The notes below the pieces were generated by a model. That model made no database searches. It was not told where the DNA came from and worked only from the letters and a program-made list of their open reading frames with translations. A DNA stretch of 64,000 nucleotides from Roseburia sp. AM59-24XD (GTDB lineage Bacteria > Bacillota > Clostridia > Lachnospirales > Lachnospiraceae), in NCBI RefSeq assembly GCF_003478445.1, contig NZ_QUET01000010.1:1-64000 (forward strand). Direction: 5' to 3'. This document shows positions 34,156 to 43,563 of this stretch, in pieces. Within the stretch, counting starts at the first letter, position 1. Each line of letters begins with the position of its first letter. A program made the position numbers and the translations under genes.

Positions 34156-35232
34156 GTGCAGATGATGGACAAGTCGAGGCTTTGTCCGGGGATGATCCTG
34201 GGACAGGATGTCTATAATTTTGCCAATCAGATCGTCATAAAAAAGGGAACGGTGTTGGATGAGAGAACCATCACAAAGCTGCACCGTTTCGAGATACCAC
34301 AGTTTATGATCGAGGAAGAGGTCTTAAGTATTCAGGAGGCCAATTCGTATCATCGTTCCTCCTATTCGGAACGGATACAGAACAGTCCGGAGTTTAAGAA
34401 GTTTCAGGAGGATTATGACACAGAGGTGTTAGGTTTCCAGAATATGATCAGCTGTGTCGTCGAGAAGAATCAGAAGATTGACTGCGAAGCATTGTACCGT
34501 CAGGTAGTGATGCTTTTGAAGGATACCGGTAATTCCATCAATGCATTCGATATGGTTCAGAATTTGAGACACTATGATGATAGTACATATGCGCATTCAA
34601 TGAATGTGGGGCTTTTGTGCAACGTATTTGCGGACTGGCTTGATTTCGATGAGGAAGAGAAAAAGACTCTGACTGTCGCCGGCATCCTTCACGATATCGG
34701 TAAGACAAGGATACCGCTCGAGATCATTCAGAAGCCGTCAAGGCTCAGTGAGGAAGAATATCAGATCATCAAGAAGCACACGGAATATGGCTTTGCGATA
34801 CTGACAGAGAACAAGCTGGATTATCATATCCGTTATACGGCGCTGCAGCATCATGAACGCAATGACGGCAGTGGATATCCGCTTGGGCTGGTGGATGCAC
34901 ATATTGATGAATATGCCAAGATTGTATCGATCGTGGATGTGTATGATGCAATGACTTCTCCGCGTGTTTATCGCGGACCGACATGTCCGTTTGATGTGAT
35001 CAATCTGTTTGAACAGGAGGGCTTTCAGAAGTATGACAGCCGATATATCATGATCTTTCTGAGGAGGATTGCAGAATCCTATCTCAATGAAAACGTACGT
35101 CTTTCGGATGGAAGGAGCGGAAAACTGATCTATATCAACAACCATGCTCTGTCGCGGCCGGTAGTGATGGCAGATGGAGAGGCAATCGATCTGCGTAAGG
35201 AGAGATATCTGCGGATCGAGGAGATCATGTAG
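34156..35232 (+). CDS. HD-GYP domain protein (c-di-GMP phosphodiesterase-like)
   Basis: 358 residues; GTG at 34,156 behind AGGTGGTG, with an ATG two codons later possible. Residues 1-110 are a small N-terminal domain of unknown kind. The HD-GYP domain has AGILHDIGKTRIP (HD near residue 178), later QHHERNDGSGYPLGL (HE and GYP-like near 235-242) and IVDVYDAMTSPRVY. Such proteins hydrolyse c-di-GMP. A diguanylate cyclase is encoded about 2.4 kb downstream. Confidence 0.88.
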   Translation: MQMMDKSRLCPGMILGQDVYNFANQIVIKKGTVLDERTITKLHRFEIPQFMIEEEVLSIQEANSYHRSSYSERIQNSPEFKKFQEDYDTEVLGFQNMISCVVEKNQKIDCEALYRQVVMLLKDTGNSINAFDMVQNLRHYDDSTYAHSMNVGLLCNVFADWLDFDEEEKKTLTVAGILHDIGKTRIPLEIIQKPSRLSEEEYQIIKKHTEYGFAILTENKLDYHIRYTALQHHERNDGSGYPLGLVDAHIDEYAKIVSIVDVYDAMTSPRVYRGPTCPFDVINLFEQEGFQKYDSRYIMIFLRRIAESYLNENVRLSDGRSGKLIYINNHALSRPVVMADGEAIDLRKERYLRIEEIM

Positions 35233-35318
35233 CCGGATACAACGGCGATATGAAGGGGGCAGTGAGGCAGGTTTGCAAAGCTTATGCACCGGACAATAAA
35301 GGGACTTAAATCAATAAC

Positions 35319-35364
35319 ACTGTGGTGCCGACTGTTTTTACAGGCGGTGCTCCAGTATTTTTTC
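35319..35364 (+). terminator. Terminator after the HD-GYP gene
   Basis: ACTG...GGTGCCG...CTG pairs, with G-T pairs, with CAG...CGGTGCT...CAGT across a T-rich loop, followed by ATTTTTT. The 183 bases between the HD-GYP gene and the next gene hold nothing else apart from a ribosome site. Confidence 0.65.
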
Positions 35365-35415
35365 TTTATTATGGGAACAGATAATCAGGAATGCTACAGG
35401 GGGATTTGAAACACT

Positions 35416-37503
35416 ATGAATATTGTTTATCCAAAAGCAGAGGAAGAAAAGAAGCAGTATCAGGAAAGATATGAGCTTGCGGCGGGGCGTGTCCGCGGAG
35501 TTTACGAAGAGTTAAAGAACGGCGGAGCAGTTGTGCCGGAATATACCGGAGATTATTTTGAAAAGGTTTCCGGTTATCTTGTGATGCTGATGGAGACATA
35601 TGAAAGTGTCACAGACGGCACGCTTTACACAAAGTCATTCGAGGAGCTGCAGGAGCAGAACCATGCACTTTACGAGGATATCCTTCCGGAGAACTATGGG
35701 GAGAGTTACGCCAACCCGGCATATGCAGTGAAGGTGCTCGGGGAAGAGTATGGACGGTATCTGTGCCTGTTATATGCAGAGCTGCGTGAGACGCTGGTGT
35801 GGGTGTTTGAGCAGAGACTGTTTTTCCTGGTGACGGGTCTGGAGTTATTCATTGAGATCTACGATCTGATGGAGGATGAGAAATGCGAACCGCATGAGCT
35901 TCGGAATGCCCTGTATTATTATGTGTATGATTATGCGGATGTGACGATTGCGGACCGGACACAGGCGATGTTAGATCCGGATCACTGCTTTGCACAGTCG
36001 CTGATCATGACGGCAGATTTGACAGATCAGAAGTACCTGTATTATTTTGGAGAATATATCGGAGAGAATGAGCTTGGAACAGCCAGACATCTGCAGGAGT
36101 TGGAAGTAAAGCAGATCGAGGATATGGCGTGCACTTATACGGAGGGATACCGGAAGGGATTTGAGTTGTACCGGATCGATCTGTCCTCTAAGCAGACGGT
36201 CAACATCCGGTATCAGCTCGGCTTTGAGCGGATGATACGTGCGGCAATGTGCCGGTTTGAAAAGCTGGGACTTAAGACGACGATGTACCGTGCGGTTGGC
36301 AATCTGATCTATCACAATGGCAGAGGCATCCGGGTGGGCTACAGCTCCGGAGGAGCTAATCCGCAATACGATTACGATCACCGTTTTGATGAGGCGCTGA
36401 TCTTTGGAAAGGCACTGGCAGACCGGAAGCTGGTACAGCAAAGATGTGCTTATGAGGAATATCAGACACTGGCGGCTGCCTATGCAGGTCCGGCAGTTGT
36501 TGAAGTTTTCGGAGAGGAGCCGTTTGTCCCTGTTGCAAAGAAGGAGGCTGCCGTATATACCGAGAAGCAGCGTAAGCAGAAGCTGGAATACCAGTCTGCC
36601 GCCTCACTGCTTTCCAATGAATTTATACCAGGGGATCAGGTGAGCTTTACGATCATCGCATACCCTGTCCCGGAAATTGGACAGAACTACAAAGAAATCT
36701 TTGACGAAACCGTACAGGTCAATACGTTGGACAGCACCAAATACGGCGTGATCCAGCAGAAGCTGATCGATGCGCTGGATCAGGGAGAATATGTTACCGT
36801 AACCGGACGAAACGGCAATTGCACAGATCTGACGGTAGCGCTTCATCCGCTGGAGGATCCGGAGCGTCAGACCGATTTTGAAAACTGTCTTGCCGATGTG
36901 AACATTCCGCTTGGAGAAGTATTTACTTCACCGAAGCTGGAGGGAACGCATGGAACACTTCATGTGACCGAGGTATATCTGAACGAACTCAAATATGAGA
37001 ACCTGTCTCTGGAGATTGAGGATGGTACGGTCAAAGAATATATGTGTACCAATTTTGGAACAGAAAAGGAGAATAAAGCCTATATTGAGGAGAATCTTTT
37101 GTTCCAGCATTTGACCCTTCCGATGGGGGAGTTTGCAATCGGTACGAATACGACTGCTTATGCGATGGGGCAGAAGTACGGCATTTCCAACCTCCTGCCG
37201 ATCCTGATCGCGGAGAAGACAGGACCACATTTTGCGTTTGGTGACACTTGTTTTTCTCATGAGGAAGAGCTTGTCACATATAATCCGGATGGCAAGCAGA
37301 TGATTGCAAAAGAAAACCGCTTTTCCGCACTTCGCCATACCGAGCCAGAGAAGGCGTATTTTAACTGTCATACAGATGTGACGATCCCATATCATGAGCT
37401 GGGGGATATTATTGTTCATTGTCATGACGGAAGACAGATCGCGCTGATCCATGAGGGGCGTTTCGTGCTGGAGGGAACCGAAGAATTAAATGAGGTATTA
37501 TAA
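35416..37503 (+). CDS. M29-family aminopeptidase with long N-terminal extension
   Basis: 695 residues. The C-terminal half reads like a peptidase of family M29 (AmpS/aminopeptidase T): NIPLGEVFTSPKLEGTHG, LPMGEFAIGTNT, GPHFAFGDTC and NCHTDVTIPYHELG give the two Glu, two His and one Asp expected as metal ligands. The usual family length is about 400, so about 290 N-terminal residues (acidic, helical) are extra; I recognise no domain in them. It probably removes N-terminal residues from peptides in the cytoplasm. It lies between c-di-GMP genes, but there is no sign of a shared transcript. Confidence 0.82.
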   Translation: MNIVYPKAEEEKKQYQERYELAAGRVRGVYEELKNGGAVVPEYTGDYFEKVSGYLVMLMETYESVTDGTLYTKSFEELQEQNHALYEDILPENYGESYANPAYAVKVLGEEYGRYLCLLYAELRETLVWVFEQRLFFLVTGLELFIEIYDLMEDEKCEPHELRNALYYYVYDYADVTIADRTQAMLDPDHCFAQSLIMTADLTDQKYLYYFGEYIGENELGTARHLQELEVKQIEDMACTYTEGYRKGFELYRIDLSSKQTVNIRYQLGFERMIRAAMCRFEKLGLKTTMYRAVGNLIYHNGRGIRVGYSSGGANPQYDYDHRFDEALIFGKALADRKLVQQRCAYEEYQTLAAAYAGPAVVEVFGEEPFVPVAKKEAAVYTEKQRKQKLEYQSAASLLSNEFIPGDQVSFTIIAYPVPEIGQNYKEIFDETVQVNTLDSTKYGVIQQKLIDALDQGEYVTVTGRNGNCTDLTVALHPLEDPERQTDFENCLADVNIPLGEVFTSPKLEGTHGTLHVTEVYLNELKYENLSLEIEDGTVKEYMCTNFGTEKENKAYIEENLLFQHLTLPMGEFAIGTNTTAYAMGQKYGISNLLPILIAEKTGPHFAFGDTCFSHEEELVTYNPDGKQMIAKENRFSALRHTEPEKAYFNCHTDVTIPYHELGDIIVHCHDGRQIALIHEGRFVLEGTEELNEVL

Positions 37504-37605
37504 TTATAATACAAAATGTCATTTTAGTATCTGGTGTATGTTGCAAATTCATGATACACTGTATAAAGAAGGATAAGCACGAAGGAACAAAAGAATGGAG
37601 ATAGT

Positions 37606-39231
37606 ATGAAATCAATTCAAAGCAAATTTACAGTCCTGATGATATCGGGACTTCTGACGATGTCATTACTGTTAGGCGGCATCTGCCTCGTCTATGCAGT
37701 TTATGAGTCGACAGAAAATCTTAAGACGACACTGAATACAGTGTGCGAGGAGCAGACGATCCGCATGGATAATCAGCTCGATACCGTAAAGCAGGCGGCA
37801 ACGATCATTTACAACTATGCCCGGAGCCGTCTGACCTCACTGAAGGATCTGCAGGATGAAGATTTTCGGAAGGAATATACCGACCGGGTGTGTTCATTGG
37901 CAGTCAACGTAACAGATCATACAGAGGGAACGCTCGGGGTGTATTTTCGTTATAATCCGGAGCTGACGGGACCGAAGGACGGATTCTTCTGGGCGAAGAA
38001 CGATATCAAGAGTGGCCTTAAGAAATCAATGACGACAGATCTCACCGAGTATGGAGAAAAGGACGTGGAAAAGACCTGCTGGTATTATCAGCCTGTCAAT
38101 GCCGGGAAACCGATATGGACAAGTTCCTATTATAATGAGACGATCGGGGTGGAGATGATCTCTTATGGAATTCCGTTCTACCTTGGCAAGACATTAGTAG
38201 GCGTGATGGGAATCGATATGGACTTTTCTTATCTTGTGGATCTGGCGCAGGAGGGTGCCATTTACGAAAATGGACGTGGTAATCTTGTGGATATGAACAA
38301 GCGGGTGGTTTATTATCGCAATGCCGGTGACAACGAATTTGAGATCCGCACACTGGATATTTCAGATCATTTCTATAATACCCTGAAAAAGGCAGACACC
38401 AATCAGGGAAAACTTCTGCCGTTTTCCTATAAAGGGAAGCATTCCCATATGTCATATCAGACGTTAAATAACGGAATGAAATATGTACTTCTTGCACCTG
38501 TCACAGAGACAAACCGGCCGAAAAATCATCTGCTGATGGTAATTCTGCTGGTGACCTGCAGTATTCTGATCGGTTATTTGTGTTTCACGATATATATGAC
38601 GAAAAAGATCGTTCAGCCGTTAAAACAGCTTAATGCCGCGGCAAAAGAGATTGCGGACGGTAATATGGATGTGAGCATCGAGTGTAACACGAATGATGAA
38701 GTGAAGACGCTGACGGAGAGCATCCAGCAGATGGCGCAGAATCTCAAGGCTTATGTAAAGGAGATCAACGGACTTGTCTATCGTGACGGACTTACCGGAG
38801 TTAAGAATAAGACGTACTATTATGAATACATAAAATCCCTGTCCGAGGAGGCGCAGAAGCAGCCGTACACAATCGTAGTATTTAAGGTGACGGGACTGGC
38901 GGGAGTCAACAAGACAAGAGGCAGAAAATGTGGAGATGAACTGATCGTAACAGCGTGCGGCATTATCTGCAGGGTGTTCTCTCACAGCCCGATCTTCCGC
39001 ATCGGTGGAGACGAGTTTGTCGCATTTCTGAAAGGGAACGATTACATGAAGTGCGGGGAGCTTTTGCGGGAGTTTGAGGATTTAAGCAGCGATGTGACGC
39101 TTGTGGGTGCGCCGGACATCGCAGTTCGGATCGTGTATGGCACGGCACAGTCGGCTGATGGAACAGAGCCGTACGAGGAGGTATTCTGTCGTGCTGACGA
39201 GGAGAAGGAACAGAAAAAGAAAGGAATGTAA
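37606..39231 (+). CDS. Membrane diguanylate cyclase with extracellular sensor and HAMP
   Basis: 541 residues. Membrane helix at about 10-32, an extracellular Cache-like sensor region to about residue 300, a second helix at about 306-328, HAMP domain (IVQPLKQLNAAAKEIADGNM), then a GGDEF domain starting YRDGLTGVKNKTYYYEYIKS with the intact motif IFRIGGDEFVAF near residue 466. No RxxD inhibition site is seen before it. Likely makes c-di-GMP in response to an outside signal. The next gene starts 3 bases after its stop. Confidence 0.9.
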   Translation: MKSIQSKFTVLMISGLLTMSLLLGGICLVYAVYESTENLKTTLNTVCEEQTIRMDNQLDTVKQAATIIYNYARSRLTSLKDLQDEDFRKEYTDRVCSLAVNVTDHTEGTLGVYFRYNPELTGPKDGFFWAKNDIKSGLKKSMTTDLTEYGEKDVEKTCWYYQPVNAGKPIWTSSYYNETIGVEMISYGIPFYLGKTLVGVMGIDMDFSYLVDLAQEGAIYENGRGNLVDMNKRVVYYRNAGDNEFEIRTLDISDHFYNTLKKADTNQGKLLPFSYKGKHSHMSYQTLNNGMKYVLLAPVTETNRPKNHLLMVILLVTCSILIGYLCFTIYMTKKIVQPLKQLNAAAKEIADGNMDVSIECNTNDEVKTLTESIQQMAQNLKAYVKEINGLVYRDGLTGVKNKTYYYEYIKSLSEEAQKQPYTIVVFKVTGLAGVNKTRGRKCGDELIVTACGIICRVFSHSPIFRIGGDEFVAFLKGNDYMKCGELLREFEDLSSDVTLVGAPDIAVRIVYGTAQSADGTEPYEEVFCRADEEKEQKKKGM

Positions 39232-39234
39232 AGG

Positions 39235-40077
39235 ATGCAGAAACAGGACAAGATAGCTGTATTGATCGACGGAGAAAATATTTCCCGCAAATATATTAAA
39301 CTGATCTTGGATGAAGTCATAGAATTTGGTACACCGACGTATAAAAGAGTGTATGCGGATTTTTCCGAAGGAAGTGCATCGGCATGGAAGGATGAGCTTC
39401 GTAAATATGCACTCACGCCGATTTTCCAGATCAATTACACAAAGAACAAGAACGCATCGGATTCGGCGATGATCATTGATGCGATGGATATTTTGTATAC
39501 AGGCAACGTGACCGGTTTCTGTCTGGTCACTTCAGACAGTGATTTTACAAAGCTTGCGAACCGGCTGCGCGAGGCGGGCATGCTTGTCATCGGTATGGGA
39601 GAGAAGAAAACACCGATCTCTCTTGTGTCAGCCTGCGAGACCTTCAAATATCTCGACCTTCTGTATAAGGCGGAGGATGAGAATAAAAAGCAGCAGAAAA
39701 AGAAACCGGCAGGCGGCAGTCAGTCCGGCAAAAAACAGAAAAAAGAATCAAAAAAGGAGAATGTACCGGTATATTCTTCCTACGATGATGTTTTCTATGA
39801 TTTTTACGATGACCATGCAGAGGAAAGCTTTTTGACCAAGGAGGAGCTCGGAGATGAGATCGCCAATATTATTGATCTGAAATCTGACGAGGATGGATGG
39901 ATCAATCAGTCAGAGATCGGTATTCAGCTCTCCAAAAGAATCCCGGGCTTTGATCCGCGAAACTACGGCTATTCCAAGCTTGGCAAGCTGATCCGAAGCT
40001 TTGACTTTCTGGAGATAGATGCTGTGCCAAGCCCCAAAAATTCCAAGCTTAGCATAGTTTATGTCCGAATCAGATAA
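39235..40077 (+). CDS. NYN-domain ribonuclease-like protein with LOTUS/OST-HTH domain
   Basis: 280 residues. The N-terminal NYN (PIN-like) domain has the acidic motifs AVLIDGENIS, NASDSAMIIDAMDIL and VTSDSDFTKLANRLREAG. A Lys-rich linker (about 140-180) follows, then a C-terminal OST-HTH/LOTUS-like domain (WINQSEIGIQLSKRIPGF ... YGYSKLGKLIRSFDFLEI). The combination is known in bacteria and likely targets RNA. It is 3 bases after the cyclase gene, so probably co-transcribed. Confidence 0.88.
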   Translation: MQKQDKIAVLIDGENISRKYIKLILDEVIEFGTPTYKRVYADFSEGSASAWKDELRKYALTPIFQINYTKNKNASDSAMIIDAMDILYTGNVTGFCLVTSDSDFTKLANRLREAGMLVIGMGEKKTPISLVSACETFKYLDLLYKAEDENKKQQKKKPAGGSQSGKKQKKESKKENVPVYSSYDDVFYDFYDDHAEESFLTKEELGDEIANIIDLKSDEDGWINQSEIGIQLSKRIPGFDPRNYGYSKLGKLIRSFDFLEIDAVPSPKNSKLSIVYVRIR

Positions 40078-40133
40078 ATGGAAATGTTATGCAAATAATT
40101 TAATCATAAAGGAAAACCGAAAGGAGGTATTGT

Positions 40134-41839
40134 ATGTATGAATGTCCTAATTGCGGAGGGAATCTGCGATACGATATTCCATCAAAAATGATGGCATGCG
40201 CAAGCTGTGACTCCAAGTTCGATCCTTACGAAGTGTCCGAACGCAACGGAGCGCAGGAAACAGAGGATGAGTACGAGGTAACCGTATTCAAATGTCCGCA
40301 GTGCGGCGGCGAGATTTACAGCACCGACAACACGGCGGCAGGCTTTTGTACCTTCTGCGGATCGGCAGCGATACTGGAGAGCCGTCTTCGTAAGGAGCAC
40401 CGGCCGAAGTATATCATACCGTTTCGTCAGACGAAGGAGCAGTGTAAGAAGTCTTACATGAAGCTGATGGGAAAGGCAGTCTTTGCCCCAAAGGAGCTTA
40501 AGAGTGAGAAGCATATCAATGAGTTTCGCGGAATTTACATGCCGTATTGGATCTACAACGTTCATGAGGGCGGCGGGGATATCCGTCTGACAGGAATCAC
40601 GGAGAAGCGCAGAGGTGATATATCATTAAAAGTCACTATAATCTGCACCTTGATCTGGATGCTGATTATCAGGGAATTGCTTATGATGCATCCTCCTCGT
40701 TCTCGGATACGATCAGCGAGAATCTGGCACCGTTTGACACGAAGAATATGAAGGAATTTACACCGGCATTTTTAAGTGGCTTTTATGCGGACAGCGCAGA
40801 TATAGATACCTCGTTATATGTGGATGACGCAGAGCAGTTTGCACTGGATAAGACGCAGGATTTTATCAGCTCTTACCCGAACCTGCGAAAATATGACATC
40901 GTAGAAACCGGCAAAACGTTGCAGTGGAAACTGAATTCTACGGTAGGAGATGCTGAGGGAGCAATGTTTCCGGTATGGTTTATGGCGTACAAGAATAAAG
41001 ACCGTGTCGCCTACGCAACGGTGAACGGTCAGACCGGAAAGGTTGTTGCGGATCTTCCGGTGGATGTCCCGAAATATCTGGGGGCGTCGGTGGTATTGAC
41101 AATTCCGCTGTTTTTCTTGTTAAACGCTTTTCTGACATTGATCCCGAGTATGCTGCTTGGCATAGTCTGTCTGGTAGCAGGAATCGTATCCTGTATGTAT
41201 TTCAGACAGATTGATGATATTGCAGCGCAGGAGGGCAAGGAATATGACAAGGGTGCGATCGCGGCAAGGCTGCGTGAGCAGAGAGAGAATCACAAAAGAG
41301 CACCCGGAGGAGAGAAGCTTCCGCCAAAGTCGGATGCACAGCTTGCGGCATCCTTAGAGGAGAGGAAAAAAGAAGAGGCAGATGCGAAGCCGAAGCTTAT
41401 CGTTAACGGAGAAACGGTATCGGCGGAGAGTGACAGTTTCCGTGCAGCAATGACGTTTTTTGATCCGATCCTTGTTCTTGCTGTGGTAGCAGCAGGGCTT
41501 CTTTTTGGATTTGTACTGGAAGAATATTTTACGCGGATCACAGTGGGAGCCGCAGCGGTTCTGGTCTTGATCTACTGGTTCCGTACATGGTTTAGGATGG
41601 ATGATGTAAGCTCCAGAAAGGGACGCGGCAATGCGTTGACCTATCTGTTGATTCCGATGGTGGCTTCTGTGATCGTTGCATTGCTTCATCCGGTTTCAGA
41701 TCTGTATTATTATGGATGCATTGCATTGATGCTTCTTGCGATGGTGGCTTCCCTGGTGGATCTGATCCGCTGCTACAATCTGTTTGCAACACGGCCATTG
41801 CCGCAGTTTCATTATAAGGGAGGTGATGACCGTGCATGA
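40134..41839 (+). CDS. Zinc-ribbon membrane protein (apparent frameshift)
   Basis: About 568 residues once joined. Two zinc ribbons at the N terminus (CPNCGGNLRY ... CASCDSKFDP and CPQCGGEIYS ... CTFCGSAA), a middle domain (YIIPFRQTKEQCKKSY), then from about residue 325 four or more membrane helices with an acidic hydrophilic insert. The first frame runs wrong after RRGD (about 40,619) and stops at 40,751; the other frame (YIIKSHYNLHLDLDADY) continues into 40,748-41,839. One extra T restores it. The next gene overlaps it by 8 bases. Confidence 0.82.
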
Positions 41840-42659
41840 TCGTAATTTTGGGAAATTGACCGGTATGAGATTTGTTGTGATCTGTTTACTGGCAGCGTTT
41901 TGTCTGCTGTTTGTGCCGGCATCCGTCCATGCGGAGGAGATCGGAGAGTTAAGCGGAACCTGGTATATCAATGATGAGACCGGATATAAGATTGAGCTTC
42001 ACGATGATGCTTCTCTTCTGGAGGAGAGTGAGCTGCGCGCACTGGCGGAGAATATGAAGGGGCTGACAAAGTACGGTTCTGTGGGATTTTTCACTTCTGA
42101 TACAGAAGGATTCAGAACCTCCGGGCTTGCACATTCTCTGTATGATGAGTATCTGTGGAAACAGAGCAGCGGCGCAGAGAGCGGAACGATGTTTCTGATC
42201 GATATGGCAAACCGCAAGATTTATATTTACAGCAACGGCGTGATCTACAAGACGATCACAAATGCATATGCCAACACAATCACCGATAACGTTTATAAGC
42301 ATGCTACGAGGGGCGATTACTATAAATGTGCCAGAGAGGTGTTTCTCTCCGAGCAGACGCTTTTGGAAGGGCGAAAGATCGCACAGCCGATGAAATATGT
42401 CAGCAATTTATTTCTGGCACTGGCACTTGCGATCCTGATCAATTATATTCTTGTGAAGCTGTTTTCAAGGGCGAAGAGTCCGTCGGATCGGGAAATGCTG
42501 GCGGCAATCGCAGCGACACAGAGAATGAATCATGTTGATGTGCAGTTTGATCGGGAGACGAAGACATACAGTCCGCAAAGCTCCGGAGGCGGTGGCGGAG
42601 GAAGCAGCGGAGGCGGTGGCGGAGGCAGCAGCGGAGGCGGTGGAGGTCACAGCTTCTGA
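41832..42659 (+). CDS. TPM-domain membrane protein with Gly/Ser-rich tail
   Basis: 275 residues from GTG 41,832 (GGGAGGTG ahead). A signal-like helix near residues 12-32 (VVICLLAAFCLLFVPASVHA) is followed by a TPM/Psb32-like domain (about 50-195), a membrane helix at about 195-215, and a tail ending in repeats of SSGGGGGG and GGHSF. The tail is encoded by imperfect repeats at 42,586-42,656. TPM proteins with such ends are membrane-bound and of unclear role; the overlap with the zinc-ribbon gene suggests a joint function. Confidence 0.85.
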   Translation: MHDRNFGKLTGMRFVVICLLAAFCLLFVPASVHAEEIGELSGTWYINDETGYKIELHDDASLLEESELRALAENMKGLTKYGSVGFFTSDTEGFRTSGLAHSLYDEYLWKQSSGAESGTMFLIDMANRKIYIYSNGVIYKTITNAYANTITDNVYKHATRGDYYKCAREVFLSEQTLLEGRKIAQPMKYVSNLFLALALAILINYILVKLFSRAKSPSDREMLAAIAATQRMNHVDVQFDRETKTYSPQSSGGGGGGSSGGGGGGSSGGGGGHSF

Positions 42660-42811
42660 TGCACCGATGTTATTATTTTGAATTTATCGTCCGGTAACGA
42701 TATACATATCACAGGCAGTCCGTTTTGGCGGGCTGCTTTGTTGCGTTATGTGACGGAATGTGATACATTTTATAATGATTATGATTACGAGAGAAAGCAG
42801 AGGATTCAAAG

Positions 42812-43510
42812 ATGTACAAAGGAATGGATTCTTACTGTGGCTTAAGCTGCGAGGAATGTGAATATAGAGAAGAGTTTCATTGTGGCGGCTGCATGGCAAC
42901 CGGCGGCAATCCGTTTTATGGTCCCTGTGAGCTGGCAGCATGTGCCCGCCGCAAGAAGGTCAATTTCTGCGGAGAGTGTAAGGATTTCTGCTGTGAAATG
43001 CTTCACCGTTATTCTTATGATGACGAGGAGGGAGATGATCCGAAAGGGGCAAGGATCGAGCGCTGCCGTCAGATGAAGGATTATCTGGTACAGCGTGCCA
43101 AAGCGGGAACGGATCCGATCGCGCGCTGTGGACAGCATTGTACACATTGTCTGCAGAGTCAGTGGTGCGGAGGCTGCAGGAGTAATTACGCCTGCTGTTC
43201 GTTTGGCACACTTTTCCCGGACGGACAGTGTGAGAATGTCGTATGTTCGAAACAGCGCGGCTTGGACGGCTGCTATGAGTGCTTTGACCTGCCTGCCTGC
43301 AGCAAGGGCTATTACAATATACAGACCGAATATATCGCGAAGGTATCGGCGATATTTATACAGAGATACGGCAAGGCATGCTTTGAGGAGACGTTGAAGA
43401 AGGCGATGGACGACGGCGTTGCTTATCCAAAGGGCTTTAATCAGACCGGCAGTTTGAGAGCGGCGATGGAGCTGATGGAGCATTACCGGATGCAGGACGA
43501 CCTGTTTTGA
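42812..43510 (+). CDS. Cysteine-rich DUF3795-like protein
   Basis: 232 residues. Two Cys-rich halves: SYCGLSCEECEYREEFHCGG (about 7-30) with CGECKDFCCEML, and RCGQHCTHCLQSQWCGGCRS (about 103-125) with CYECFDLPACSKGY. The repeat of the pattern C-G-x-x-C-x-x-C suggests a duplicated metal-binding domain of the DUF3795 kind. The rest is helical. No function is known. It stands alone between a TPM gene and an aminopeptidase gene. Confidence 0.75.
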   Translation: MYKGMDSYCGLSCEECEYREEFHCGGCMATGGNPFYGPCELAACARRKKVNFCGECKDFCCEMLHRYSYDDEEGDDPKGARIERCRQMKDYLVQRAKAGTDPIARCGQHCTHCLQSQWCGGCRSNYACCSFGTLFPDGQCENVVCSKQRGLDGCYECFDLPACSKGYYNIQTEYIAKVSAIFIQRYGKACFEETLKKAMDDGVAYPKGFNQTGSLRAAMELMEHYRMQDDLF

Positions 43511-43563
43511 TGCATGCGTCTGCAAACAAACGACAGATATAGCAGAAAGGCGTGGTGAATGGG

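Noticed and set aside
42586..42656. Tandem repeat as a possible CRISPR-like or independent repeat
   Set aside because: The repeats fall in frame in the TPM gene and code a Gly/Ser tail; there are no spacers.
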